Shown here one piece after another: positions 32,695 through 42,308 of a DNA stretch of 64,000 nt. The DNA comes from RDXT01 sp033762375 (GTDB taxonomy: Bacteria > Bacteroidota > Bacteroidia > J057), in contig JANRLQ010000026.1 in the NCBI GenBank assembly GCA_033762375.1, forward strand, positions 372,001 through 436,000, given 5' to 3'. Position 1 is the stretch's first letter. Each line of letters starts with the position of its first letter. The position numbers and the translations under genes are program-made. Under the pieces are notes generated by a model. It saw only the letters and a program-made list of their open reading frames with translations. It was not told where the DNA came from and did no database searches.

Positions 32695-35451
32695 TCAGGG
32701 TACAGACAGTTTTTGGACAAAAGTACTTCCATCGGTATACCTTGCCCGCACCAGATAGACGCCGGTCTCCCATGTGTGTGTGTCAAGCAGGTATGTCCAG
32801 CTTCCTGCCGGTACAGACACCTTTGTTTGGAGCAGCCGGCTGCCGGATACGCTGATGATCTCCAGGGACACCTCTTGTGCCCGCGCAGAGGTGCCTGCCA
32901 GGGTTACGGGCCCGGCAGCGGGATTGGGATACATACTCAAACCTGCTTGTGCAGGGGACATCGGATGTGCTTCCAGGATTTCGCTATAGGACACCTCTCC
33001 CGATGCATCATGCCATACAATCCTATACCACCGCGGCTGTATGGACTGCTGCTGAAGGTCATCAAGCCATGTATAGGTATGCTCACCTGCTGATCCTGGC
33101 ATCCGGGCAATAGCCGTCCATGATTCGTCCAGGCTGCGTCTTTCGACTACAGAGACGCCGGGAGCATCGGGCGATACCAGCCAGGTGAGTTTGATCTGTC
33201 GGGTCTGGGCCTCTGTCACCAGCGAAAACGCTACAGGCTGAACTGCCAGGACGGTACTCATTTCCAGCCCCACAATCCATGGAGCGTCTGCAGTACCATT
33301 GGTTTTGGTGGTCTGGTATGATCCTGCGGTTACGGGTATGTTGGCACTGTGGGTGGTCACCCCAGCCGTAATCCGGCTGTCTCGCATAAACAAAGCTCCG
33401 TTGGTACGGGGGTAATCATTATAGGTGCCACCATAGAGCTGGCTGTACTTCAGGGCATAACCATTAGCCTCCAGTACGGCTACAAACCCATCATACATAG
33501 CTGCATAACTGGCAGAGCCACTCGTGACCGGAAAATTAACTGAGCTGGTAGCCCCCAGGATGACCGCCTCACCAGCCGCATTTACCCGCACTGACTTGGC
33601 GTAGTCTGCCTGGGTGCCGCCCAGGCAAGTGCTATACACCATACTACCCGCAGGATCAAACTTTGTCACAAATGCATCTCCTCCGCCGGCTGCGTTAGCA
33701 CCCGTCTGTATCGTCAGCGCACTCACCGGGAAATTGGTAGAGTAGGTCGTACCCGTCAGGTATACACCACCCGCAGCATCAAGGCAGATGCCATAACACC
33801 CGTCGCTGTCTGAGCCTCCGAGATAAGTAGCGTACAGCAAGGCATTACCGGTAGCGCTAAACCGGGCATAAAATGCATCTTCCTGTGTAAGAAGGGGGGT
33901 GAATCCGGCAGCAGACTGCCAGGCCCCGGTAGTAACCGGGAGATTGGCGGATCCTGAGCTACCCCCTATATGGGCGATGCCGGCAGCATCTACCGTGATG
34001 GCATTGCCGATGTCAAAACTATTGCCGCCATAGAGGGTGCTGTACAGCAGTGAGCCCCCGTCAGCTGCAATTTTTGACACAAATACATCCCCGTTTCCGC
34101 CCGCTACCGTACTATAGGCTCCTGCTGTCAGCGGAAAATCCGGCGAGAGGGTATTGCCGGTCAGATAAGCTTCACCAGAAGATGCCACCCATAGATCATA
34201 GATATAGTCCCGGTTGTTTCCGCCGAGATAGGTAGCGTACACCAGCCCGGTACCATCTGCTGTGAGCCGGGCCAAAAAACCCTCCGAAAGTCCCCCGCCG
34301 CTGACCGGCTGAAGGCTGCCTTGCGTCGCCGGAAAATCGGAAGACCTGCAAAATCCCGCTACGTACGGCTCATCCCAGGCATTTAAGCCCAGGCCATAGG
34401 CGAGCTCCCAGTCTGTACCGCCTAGGTAGGTAACAAAAACCGGGGTACTGCCTCCTGGCATAAGTTTCGAAACAAAGGCATCTATATTACCTCCATAAGC
34501 AGGCTGGTACACCCCTGGTGTAACAGGAAACGTCAGGGACTGGGTATAACCCGCTATATACACATGCTCATCCTTGTCGCGGGCCACAGCCATCACATAA
34601 TCATCAGAGAGGCTGCTGTGAAAAAAACTGGCCCAGGTAAAGGTGAGCGGGTCAATGATCAGCGCTCGGGTTTTGTCATACCCCCCGCGGATGCTGATAC
34701 CAAACGAAAGGCTGTCGTGCTGGACGTAGTCCGCAGCTACCGGGTGCTCAGCACCATTGATTAGCTGATATACATAGGGCTGAGCCTCTGTTACGGTGCC
34801 ATAGGCCGTGTGGATATGAAGGCTGCCGTCCGGCGCAGGTGCCAGGCTGATGATACCTGCCGCCCTAAACCGTACCTGCGACGGATCTGCGCCCGGAGAT
34901 ACGATCAGGTCATATTTTACAGATTGCTCTGCTGCGCCATAGTACCGCAGGTCAATACCGGACCACAGGTTGGGGTACCATACCTCCCGAAACCGGTTGA
35001 CATGAGTAGCCCAGCGATCAGGATCATTGCCCGTGAGATAATTGACATATCCGGATACCGGTTCCCGGCCTTCCGGGATGATATGCTCATTCGCTCCGGC
35101 AAAGTACAGGTTCCAAACCAGGGCCTCAAATGCGGGATCAGGTTCATTCATCCAGGAGACATTCCGGAATCGCTCCTGACGGGGGCCTGTCTGGGGTTGT
35201 GGTGTCTCCCGGATCAGGGCTATGCTGGCCCCTGTGTCCATCAGCCGTACCTGCTGAAGCAGCAAAGGCACCTGAAACCGGACCTCCGGTGCGTACTGGC
35301 CTTTGTTTTCTTCAAAATATACCTGAGACTCCGGGTAACGGTGCAGCCCTTCAGGGCTAGCCGGAGAGGAAGCCTGCTCTACAGGGGACTGGAGCGGGAT
35401 AAAGCCCATGACCGAGATCAGGAGCAGGCAGTGGGACCAGCGTACATTCAT
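32695..35451 (-). CDS. Secreted SBBP-repeat protein with type IX secretion sorting domain
   Basis: A 918-residue surface or secreted protein. The start MNVRWSHCLLLISVMG gives a signal peptide. The N-terminal domain (YFEENKGQYAPEVRFQ) is of the DUF7948 type. It is followed by six beta-propeller-like SBBP units whose strand motif recurs as VTYLGGTDWE, ATYLGGNNRD, STLYGGNSFD, ATYLGGSDSD, STCLGGTQAD and SQLYGGTYND. A fibronectin-like segment follows (about 760-840). The last 80 residues form a T9SS type A sorting domain (MYPNPAAGPVTLAG ... TGVYLVRARY ... FVQKLSVP). It is likely displayed on or released from the outer membrane. Ligand unknown. Confidence 0.92.
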   Translation of the reverse strand: MNVRWSHCLLLISVMGFIPLQSPVEQASSPASPEGLHRYPESQVYFEENKGQYAPEVRFQVPLLLQQVRLMDTGASIALIRETPQPQTGPRQERFRNVSWMNEPDPAFEALVWNLYFAGANEHIIPEGREPVSGYVNYLTGNDPDRWATHVNRFREVWYPNLWSGIDLRYYGAAEQSVKYDLIVSPGADPSQVRFRAAGIISLAPAPDGSLHIHTAYGTVTEAQPYVYQLINGAEHPVAADYVQHDSLSFGISIRGGYDKTRALIIDPLTFTWASFFHSSLSDDYVMAVARDKDEHVYIAGYTQSLTFPVTPGVYQPAYGGNIDAFVSKLMPGGSTPVFVTYLGGTDWELAYGLGLNAWDEPYVAGFCRSSDFPATQGSLQPVSGGGLSEGFLARLTADGTGLVYATYLGGNNRDYIYDLWVASSGEAYLTGNTLSPDFPLTAGAYSTVAGGNGDVFVSKIAADGGSLLYSTLYGGNSFDIGNAITVDAAGIAHIGGSSGSANLPVTTGAWQSAAGFTPLLTQEDAFYARFSATGNALLYATYLGGSDSDGCYGICLDAAGGVYLTGTTYSTNFPVSALTIQTGANAAGGGDAFVTKFDPAGSMVYSTCLGGTQADYAKSVRVNAAGEAVILGATSSVNFPVTSGSASYAAMYDGFVAVLEANGYALKYSQLYGGTYNDYPRTNGALFMRDSRITAGVTTHSANIPVTAGSYQTTKTNGTADAPWIVGLEMSTVLAVQPVAFSLVTEAQTRQIKLTWLVSPDAPGVSVVERRSLDESWTAIARMPGSAGEHTYTWLDDLQQQSIQPRWYRIVWHDASGEVSYSEILEAHPMSPAQAGLSMYPNPAAGPVTLAGTSARAQEVSLEIISVSGSRLLQTKVSVPAGSWTYLLDTHTWETGVYLVRARYTDGSTFVQKLSVP

Positions 35452-35719
35452 AAGCCAGGGAATACTTTGGAGCCATTGGGATGGCATTACAAAGATTGAC
35501 CTGGCAAAACTTTATTGCTGGTGAATACATGGTTGCTTATTACCTAATTTTAAAATAAACAATAACGAAAATACTTAACTAATGTATGAAATATTTCGCC
35601 AGGCTTATCCCTGGAATATTTACACTAAGTCGCACAGAGAGACATTTTTTATCTGCTTAATACTTCTGCGGGCTTCAGACCAGCATGTGTGAGTCTAATT
35701 TATTTTTATAAATAGTACA

Positions 35720-35749
35720 TTTTCAAACACAAAATACATTGTTTGAAAA
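35720..35749. promoter_or_regulatory. A/T-rich intergenic region with a 10-bp inverted repeat
   Basis: The 347 bp between the two large secreted-protein genes (35452-35798) contain no gene. They hold a perfect inverted repeat TTTTCAAACA (35720-35729) / TGTTTGAAAA (35740-35749) with a 10-bp centre, and an imperfect -7 element (AATCTTTG on the minus strand, 35490-35497) just before the downstream gene. The repeat lies far upstream of that start and beyond the terminator of the other gene, so an operator role is only a possibility. Confidence 0.35.
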
Positions 35750-35761
35750 ATGAAAATTATA

Positions 35762-35790
35762 ACACCGCCAGCCCATTGGGCTGGTGGTGT
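35762..35790 (-). terminator. Terminator of the 1004-residue secreted protein gene
   Basis: A 13-bp stem (ACACCGCCAGCCC with GGGCTGGTGGTGT, one G-U pair) closes a 3-nt loop. On the minus strand it is followed by TATAATTTTC, a weak T-tract. It lies 9 bp after the stop at 35799. Confidence 0.75.
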
Positions 35791-35798
35791 GTCCTGTA

Positions 35799-38700
35799 TC
35801 AGGGGATTACCAGCGGGAGAGTTTGGTATAGCTCATCCGAAACAATACGGAGGAAATATACCCCCGGGGCAAGGCCTGTGACCGGGATTTCTACCGATCC
35901 GTTGAGTGCTGCATAAGGCCTGGACCAGCACAGGCGGCCATCCGGGCCGATGAGTTGCAGGTCCGTCCGGGAAAGTTGTATCTCCCGGAGCCGAAGTAGT
36001 ACCGGTCCTGTAGCAGGGTTGGGGTATAACTCCAGGCGACCTGCCAGATCAGGCTGGCCGATGCTGACCTGCGTCATCCTGAACCCGGCGTAACTAGTGT
36101 CTCTCCCGCAAGGTCCTATGGCGATCAGGCGGACCGTGAATGAATCGTTTTGGGCATATAAAAACACGGGATCAGCAGCTGTGCTGGTGTTGACCCCATC
36201 TCCAAAGTCCCACTCATATTGTGTGGCATGTCGCGATGTATTTGTAAAGGCTACCCGGCCTCCATTCAACTCATAGCTAAAGGCTGCTACGGGCAGGCTG
36301 TCCTGAAACGCGATCTCATATGTTTCGGTAGTAAATGAACATCCATTCCCGTCCATGACCGTCGCAAAGTATGTGCCTGGTGCCAGCCCGTCCACCACCA
36401 ATCCTGTACTGCCCTGACTCCAAGCGGCAGTATAAGGTCCTGTGCCGCCCGCAGGACTCAGGGATATACGTCCATCCTGGGAGGCCTCACAGGCAGCAGG
36501 TATGAGTTGAGCAGTTGCCTGCAGGCTGTCTGGTTGCTCGATTCTGAAGGTCTCTGCCCGCGTGCAATTATTGGCATCTGTTACAATCAGGGTATAGGTT
36601 CCGGCTGCTACGGAGTCAAGGGTAGCCTGGGTGCTCCCGACAGACCACTGATAGGTATAGGCGCCAGTCCCTCCATCTGTCTGTACCGCGATAGAACCTG
36701 TGTAGTCTCCGTGGCATCGCACATGGGAGACCTGTGCCGTAATCCCGATCGGAGGTGGCTCCTGAATGGTAAATACAGGCAGCGCCTTCTGACATCCTAA
36801 TCCGTCGGTGACAATACCGCTGTAGGTGCCCACAGCCAGACCGCTCGGATCCTGCGTCATATTTCCATTGCTCCAGGCATAACTGTACGGCGGGAGACCA
36901 CCCGTGACAGTAATGTTGGCTGTGCCGGTAGCTGTACCCGCACACAGGGCAGGCGAAGTACTGACGAGTGAGCTGGCAATAGGCACCGTCATTGAAAAAC
37001 GTAAGGTATCCCGGCGGAAGAGTCCATTGACCTGCACAGCCAGTACCGTCAGCATACTATCAAATATCGTAGCACCTGTCTGGTTTACCAGGGTGATCGT
37101 ATGACCTGTAGTCCCGGTGGACCAGGTGTAGAGATAACCCTGCGCTCCCGCTGTGAGTACTGTGCTGTCGCAGTAATACCCGTCTTGTCCGAGGGTAAGT
37201 ACCGGTGGTGTGCCGATCGTGATATCGTCAAAAGCAAATCCATCATACTGCTGGGATGCATCTGATGCAAAAATGATCCGAAACCGTACAGCTCCCTGCC
37301 CAATCAGCGATGCCGGTAGCTTGCAGGTAAGCGGCACCCAGGTTCCCGGAGATGCGCCCCCGCCCGTAAGTCCGCTCCAGCCATTACTTTGATTGCCGGG
37401 CAGGGCTATGATAGCATTGCTGTTATACCAGTCTGGCAATGCCGGACTGCCGAGGGTGATCCAGGTGACCCCGCCATCAGCACTGCCCTGTATGGCGGCG
37501 CCATCACGCTGCCCCTCAGACTCCCACCAGGCTTTAAGGGTGATCCACGTATCGGGAGAGACAGATGCCAGGTTAAAACAAGGGCTGATGACCCAGGATT
37601 TTTCCAGCGGATTATATGGGGTGGTACGTCCGGTCACCCAGGCTTTCTGTCCGGAGGCTGCTCCCTGGATCCGGATTTTGGCAGGAATGCCTAGTTCCCA
37701 TGAAGAGCTGATACCACCCGACTCCCATCCGCCGCCACCATTTTCAAAATTTTCTGAGTAGGGAAACGATGTTATCAGCGGGATATTTTTGACTTGTGTA
37801 GCGATCGTGTCATTGGCTGTATTGCCATCTCCTGCCAGGGCTGCCCATACCGTGAGGGTATGGGTGCCGGGAAGCGAAAGATCAGCAGTAGCCGCAAAAG
37901 TGTACTCAACAGACGCACCAGGTGCCAGGGTACCCGGGAGGGTTTCTGTGGTTACAGCTGGTCCGCCGTCTACAGAGAAGGATACCGTGACGCCCGTAGC
38001 CGCCTGCTGGCCAATATTGCTGAAAGTAGCTTTGACAACCTCAAGCCCCATACCACAGTCCTCTCCGGCAGGTGCTGTGACCGCCGTGGGTACCAGGTCG
38101 TAGGGGGGAATCACATAGGGGGTGAAGGTATAATAACTGTTGTCTGCCACGCCAGACCCTGCGCCTGATAGAGCGTTAGCGGCATTGCCGACCTGGACGG
38201 CAAAAGTAGCATCCTTCTGGAGGCCAATGGTGGCCGTCACCCAATTGCTGGTCAGGCTTCCGTACTGGTCCACCAGATAAACCTTATGGCTGGTTTCCTC
38301 CAATACAACAGCTACGTATGAAAAACTACTGGCTCCCCACTCAAATGAATACCACCTGATCCAAAACTGGCGGTTGGGTGCGGTTCCAAAAACCTTGGTT
38401 TGCACCTGATCATTAGAACCTGTAGGCGGGGCCGTACTAAATTCTTCCCAAAAACAGGCAATACTGAGGGCAGGCATGGCTGCTGCGGGTAGTGCCGTGT
38501 TGGCACCGGGGGAGGTACCAGGGCTGGCCTGGAACGTCACAACACCATTGGCACTGGCCCGTAAACTTGATACCGTCTGTCCGAAAAACTGAAAGCTGAA
38601 TGGGAGGCTGGTAGAGTTAGACCATTGGTTGGCCATAATGCCCCCTGGCATGAGTACTGTCCACCCATCCTGCAAAAAATCTGCTTCGGTGTTCAGGCCA

Positions 38701-38813
38701 CCGGGATTACCAGCATTGGCCTGATATGTATAGGTGTACGATATCTGTCCCAATGCCTGTCTGGGCTGGAACAACATATACAACAGGCTGATAAGCAAGA
38801 GAATCCTGGTCAT
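35799..38813 (-). CDS. Large secreted adhesin-like protein with SprB repeats, PKD domain and T9SS sorting domain
   Basis: A 1004-residue protein with signal peptide MTRILLLISLLYMLFQPRQALGQ (residues 1-23). Domains in order: an N-terminal beta domain (about 25-235), a CARDB-like domain (about 245-345, GVTVSFSVDGG), and a lectin-like anchor domain (about 350-540, SENFENGGGGWESGG). Three SprB-type repeats follow (about 620-840, each with a GGxxPYxYxWS-like strand and a GTYxxxVTDxxGC end). A PKD domain (EWDFGDG, about 855-925) and a T9SS type A sorting domain (LELYPNPATGPVLL to the C-terminus) complete it. SprB repeats occur in gliding adhesins, but the gld genes are not here. Probably a surface adhesin or matrix protein. 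Confidence 0.92.
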   Translation of the reverse strand: MTRILLLISLLYMLFQPRQALGQISYTYTYQANAGNPGGLNTEADFLQDGWTVLMPGGIMANQWSNSTSLPFSFQFFGQTVSSLRASANGVVTFQASPGTSPGANTALPAAAMPALSIACFWEEFSTAPPTGSNDQVQTKVFGTAPNRQFWIRWYSFEWGASSFSYVAVVLEETSHKVYLVDQYGSLTSNWVTATIGLQKDATFAVQVGNAANALSGAGSGVADNSYYTFTPYVIPPYDLVPTAVTAPAGEDCGMGLEVVKATFSNIGQQAATGVTVSFSVDGGPAVTTETLPGTLAPGASVEYTFAATADLSLPGTHTLTVWAALAGDGNTANDTIATQVKNIPLITSFPYSENFENGGGGWESGGISSSWELGIPAKIRIQGAASGQKAWVTGRTTPYNPLEKSWVISPCFNLASVSPDTWITLKAWWESEGQRDGAAIQGSADGGVTWITLGSPALPDWYNSNAIIALPGNQSNGWSGLTGGGASPGTWVPLTCKLPASLIGQGAVRFRIIFASDASQQYDGFAFDDITIGTPPVLTLGQDGYYCDSTVLTAGAQGYLYTWSTGTTGHTITLVNQTGATIFDSMLTVLAVQVNGLFRRDTLRFSMTVPIASSLVSTSPALCAGTATGTANITVTGGLPPYSYAWSNGNMTQDPSGLAVGTYSGIVTDGLGCQKALPVFTIQEPPPIGITAQVSHVRCHGDYTGSIAVQTDGGTGAYTYQWSVGSTQATLDSVAAGTYTLIVTDANNCTRAETFRIEQPDSLQATAQLIPAACEASQDGRISLSPAGGTGPYTAAWSQGSTGLVVDGLAPGTYFATVMDGNGCSFTTETYEIAFQDSLPVAAFSYELNGGRVAFTNTSRHATQYEWDFGDGVNTSTAADPVFLYAQNDSFTVRLIAIGPCGRDTSYAGFRMTQVSIGQPDLAGRLELYPNPATGPVLLRLREIQLSRTDLQLIGPDGRLCWSRPYAALNGSVEIPVTGLAPGVYFLRIVSDELYQTLPLVIP

Positions 38814-38904
38814 ACTCTTTATTGTATTTTACAAATATTGTTTAATTCAAATTTTGGTATAAATCGGTATAATAAAAAGCCTCTTTCCTCCAACCTCTTG
38901 CATG

Positions 38905-38930
38905 AAAAAAGCAGGCGGGTCACCCCGCCT
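38905..38930 (-). terminator. Terminator of the glutamate dehydrogenase gene
   Basis: On the minus strand AGGCGGG-GTGA-CCCGCCT is followed by GC and six T. It lies 28 bp after the stop at 38959 and is the expected end of the dehydrogenase transcript. Confidence 0.85.
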
Positions 38931-38958
38931 ACTTGTATCGTGCTTCAAAAGGCGCTTC

Positions 38959-40218
38959 TCAGAAGTTGCCTTCCAGATCAATACCTGTCGCCAGGCGCTC
39001 CATTGCCTGGATATATGCTGCTATGCGCATGGTACACTCATACTCCACATGGGTCTGATACACCCGTTCAAATGCATCTGACAAAATAGGAGCTGTTTTT
39101 TGCTGGATTTCGTCTTCGGAATAATAGTGTCCCCGCCGGTTTTGTACCCACTCAAAATAAGAGACGGTCACCCCGCCGGCATTGGCGAGAATGTCGGGCA
39201 CGATCAGGATACCTTTTGACTCCAGGATAGTGTCGGCCCCGGCAGAGGTAGGACCATTGGCACCCTCTACGATCAGGCGGGCCTTGATCTGTCCGGCATT
39301 GGCCTCCGTGATGACGTTTTCGACAGCCGCAGGCACCAGTACATCTACCTGCATCGTCAGCAGTTCGTCATTGGTGATGCGGGCCCCGCCTGGAAACCCT
39401 TCCAGCGAACCATGGCTGCGGCTGAATTTTACGGCTTCCCGTACATCTATGCCCTCAGCCCGGTAGTATCCGCCAGTGTGATCGCTGATGGCTACGACGG
39501 TGAGTCCTTTGTCACCCAGAAACTTGGCGGCCCAGCTCCCTACATTGCCGAAGCCCTGTACTGCGCAGGTGAGCTGATGAGGGTCAAGCTGCATTTTTTT
39601 GAGCGCCAGCATCGTCGCGTACATCACCCCCCAGCCCGTAGCCGGTACCCGTCCCCGTGAGCCGCCGAGATGGAGGGGTTTGCCCGTGACTACACCTGGG
39701 GTGTAGCCATAGATGCGGGAGTACTCATGAAAGATCCAGGCCATCTCCCGCTGGCTGGTACCCATGTCCGGCGCCGGTATATCTGAGTCTTCCCCAAATA
39801 CGTCTTTCAGGGCACGGGTATAGGCACGGGTGATCCGCTCCAGTTCGTCCACGCTCCGGATTTTAGGATTGAGGGTGATCCCACCTTTGGCACCGCCATA
39901 AGGCAGGCCTACCAGGGCACACTTGAGGGTCATCCAGCCCGCCAGGGCCTTGACCTCATCCAGATCCACCGACGGCGCAAACCGGATACCCCCCTTGGCA
40001 GGTCCCATCACGGTGGAGTGAATGACACGGTATCCCTCAAATACCCGCGTGGTTCCATCATCCAGCTTGACCGGGAGATTGACGATGACTACCCGCTCCG
40101 GTACGCTGATAATGTCACGGAATCGCTGGTCGAGGTTTACCAGATCGGCCGCCTCATTGAGGCGGGTGAGCATAGACTCGAGAGGGGAGATTTTTTCTGA
40201 GAGCTTTATGGATGCCAT
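38959..40218 (-). CDS. gdhA: Glutamate dehydrogenase (Glu/Leu/Phe/Val dehydrogenase family)
   Basis: This 419-residue enzyme interconverts glutamate and 2-oxoglutarate plus ammonia. The catalytic Lys lies in LPYGGAKGGI (about 109-118), with the substrate-binding GPAKGGIRF before it, and the nucleotide-binding loop is GFGNVGSWAA (about 217-226). Length and the hexameric-type sequence suggest the NAD(P) catabolic/dual class; cofactor choice is not evident. The first ATG of the open frame (40248) is 10 codons upstream, but MASIKLSEKISPLESML at 40218 matches the family start. A solitary transcription unit with its own terminator. Confidence 0.94.
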   Translation of the reverse strand: MASIKLSEKISPLESMLTRLNEAADLVNLDQRFRDIISVPERVVIVNLPVKLDDGTTRVFEGYRVIHSTVMGPAKGGIRFAPSVDLDEVKALAGWMTLKCALVGLPYGGAKGGITLNPKIRSVDELERITRAYTRALKDVFGEDSDIPAPDMGTSQREMAWIFHEYSRIYGYTPGVVTGKPLHLGGSRGRVPATGWGVMYATMLALKKMQLDPHQLTCAVQGFGNVGSWAAKFLGDKGLTVVAISDHTGGYYRAEGIDVREAVKFSRSHGSLEGFPGGARITNDELLTMQVDVLVPAAVENVITEANAGQIKARLIVEGANGPTSAGADTILESKGILIVPDILANAGGVTVSYFEWVQNRRGHYYSEDEIQQKTAPILSDAFERVYQTHVEYECTMRIAAYIQAMERLATGIDLEGNF

Positions 40219-40338
40219 AATCAGTTTGGAAAAATAGGGCTTACGCAATGTGTACCATCATCCGGACGTATCTTCAACGGATAAAGCTACCTATTCTTCC
40301 AGGCCTTTTCAAGGCTTGATTATCAATATGTTAAACAT

Positions 40339-41211
40339 TCAAAAACTGACCTTGTCCATTAAAAATTTCCCAATCTCCATTGCCTGAAAATATAAATATA
40401 TAAAGACAGAAGACAGCAGCAGCCCATCAAAACGATCCAGCATGCCGCCATGTCCGGGGAGAATATTGCCGAGGTCCTTGATCTGTATACTGCGCTTGAA
40501 CATAGACTCCACGAGGTCGCCGATCTGGCTGAAAAAACCGATCAGCAGGCTGATTACTACCCATGAGTACGCAGCAGGCTGTAGAAAATACTGAAAAATC
40601 ATCCCGCCGATGAAACAAGACACGGCCCCTCCGATGGCACCTTCCCAGGTTTTTTTTGGGCTGATACGAGGATAAAGCCAGTGACGACCGATCGCCCCGC
40701 CAATAAAATAAGACATTACATCCAGTGTCCAGGTCAGAAACAGGATGCCAAACGGAAGCCAGAAGTCATACTCACTCACCACATCCGGGATTCCCAGATC
40801 GACAAAAAGATATAACGGCAAGTAACAATATATAATCCCCAGCGCCAGAATCCCCAGAGAGACTGCGGGTTGTTTTTCGTCAGGATAAAACAAGGCTACT
40901 ATCTCCAATGCAGGCAAAAAAAGAATAGCTGGAAGCAGGTACATCGCCTGTGGGAGTTGCACCTCTGGTGCCAGCCAGATATCCAGCCCCACTACCCCCC
41001 ATAACAAAGCACCCACTGCGATACCTGTCACATAGTACCGGGTGGGACCGATCCCAAACCCCCGATAAAACTCCCGGAGTGAAATCAGGGATACCACTAC
41101 TCCAAACGTCCATAGACCAAACGGAGACCAAACCAGGGCTGGTATGAGTATAGACACGGCAATCACAGCCGTGACAACCCGACGGGGGAGATCACTCGAC
41201 ATGGGTGGCAT
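40339..41211 (-). CDS. cdsA: Phosphatidate cytidylyltransferase
   Basis: CdsA makes CDP-diacylglycerol from CTP and phosphatidic acid, the branch point of phospholipid synthesis. The 290-residue protein has about eight membrane helices and the family signature near the C-terminus, MFKRSIQIKDLGNILPGHGG followed by MLDRFD. The SPKKTWEGAIGG segment is also typical. The first ATG (41211) overlaps the preceding CPBP gene by 20 bp. A second ATG at 41202 would also be acceptable. Co-directional and overlapping with the CPBP gene, so likely one operon. Confidence 0.95.
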   Translation of the reverse strand: MPPMSSDLPRRVVTAVIAVSILIPALVWSPFGLWTFGVVVSLISLREFYRGFGIGPTRYYVTGIAVGALLWGVVGLDIWLAPEVQLPQAMYLLPAILFLPALEIVALFYPDEKQPAVSLGILALGIIYCYLPLYLFVDLGIPDVVSEYDFWLPFGILFLTWTLDVMSYFIGGAIGRHWLYPRISPKKTWEGAIGGAVSCFIGGMIFQYFLQPAAYSWVVISLLIGFFSQIGDLVESMFKRSIQIKDLGNILPGHGGMLDRFDGLLLSSVFIYLYFQAMEIGKFLMDKVSF

Positions 41212-42115
41212 CAGCAGTAGGTGGTAAAAAACGTATATGTAACCGGAGGCAGAGTAACACAGCAGCAGTCAGGGCTACAAGCTGGATCCATACAGGTACC
41301 TGACCCGCATCTGCTGCAACGATGGCTTCCAGTGCCGGGTTGCGGGCTGCCATCCAGGCCATTACCACCGAGAATCCATTGAAGACAGCATGTGCGGCTA
41401 TGCCTGGCAGCAAACTGCCTGTGCGCCAGGCGATCCAGCCCAGGAGCGCTCCCAGGATGGCCCTGGCGATCAGACCATATACCTGAAAGTGTAAAAAACT
41501 GAAAATCAAACTCGTGATCAAAATAGCAGCCCAGACCGGAACGAGCCGGCTCATCTGGTGCTGCAAAAAGCCCCTGAAAAAAATCTCCTCGCAGCAGGCC
41601 GGTATCAGCGAAAAGGTCACCAGATTGGCTAGCATAGGCACCAGATCTGGCTGTATCATCAGCCCCTCAAATATCCGGGAGGTCAGCAGTTCCTGCTCAC
41701 GCAGGGCCTGCTCCAGTGCTTGCCAGCGCGCCGGCAGGTGAAACATCTCAGGCGTGAATGTCACCAGGATGGTCAGCGGAATCGCGCTGAGCAAGATGCC
41801 GGCAGCCAGCGGATACGCCTCTCCTCTTACCCGTGAAGGTTCCAGCAGCGCCCCCGGCATGGCACCCAGCCACAGCATGAGCATACCCGCCAGGCCATAA
41901 CTCATGAGCTGGTACATAGCCTGGGCCATCTTAAAGAGGTGTGGAGCAGCCAGCGCACTTGCCGGGTCACCCAGCACAGATATATACCCTGCTGATTCCA
42001 GAATCAGCAGGCTCAGCATGATGCCATTAATCAGAAAAAAAAATCCCATCAGCAGTCCAAACCAGGGCCTGCGCTGTATCACCTGCCGCAATACGTCTGT
42101 CATATCCTCATCCAT
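41192..42115 (-). CDS. CPBP family intramembrane metalloprotease
   Basis: A 307-residue protein with about eight membrane segments, of the CAAX-prenyl-protease/bacteriocin-processing (Abi) family. The three motifs are intact: EEIFFRGFL (about 195-203), FSFLHF (about 225-230) and HAVFN (about 261-265), which carry the metal-binding Glu and His residues. The substrate is unknown. It is upstream of and overlapping cdsA. This is the active-looking counterpart to the degenerate homologue at 31154. Confidence 0.9.
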   Translation of the reverse strand: MDEDMTDVLRQVIQRRPWFGLLMGFFFLINGIMLSLLILESAGYISVLGDPASALAAPHLFKMAQAMYQLMSYGLAGMLMLWLGAMPGALLEPSRVRGEAYPLAAGILLSAIPLTILVTFTPEMFHLPARWQALEQALREQELLTSRIFEGLMIQPDLVPMLANLVTFSLIPACCEEIFFRGFLQHQMSRLVPVWAAILITSLIFSFLHFQVYGLIARAILGALLGWIAWRTGSLLPGIAAHAVFNGFSVVMAWMAARNPALEAIVAADAGQVPVWIQLVALTAAVLLCLRLHIRFLPPTADATHVE

Positions 42116-42256
42116 TCGCAGTTTCCAAATCCCCGATCCGCTATTTGCCTTATTCAGCTAACGAATTACGGAATTTTTTATGGTGAAATACCGTCGCTTG
42201 TGAAATTTTAGCCCTGTGGTACTCTATTGGGGTAGTGCAGGTGAGAAATTAATTCG

Positions 42257-42264
42257 TAATTTTG
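42257..42264 (+). promoter_or_regulatory. Candidate -7 element for dus (TAATTTTG)
   Basis: An exact TAnnTTTG octamer 44 bp before the TTG start of dus. No TTTG or TTG lies at the standard distance upstream (the nearest TTG is 27 bp away). Confidence 0.45.
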
Positions 42265-42308
42265 TTTACGAAGAAATACTGTATCATATATCATAGCTAC
42301 CACCGATT

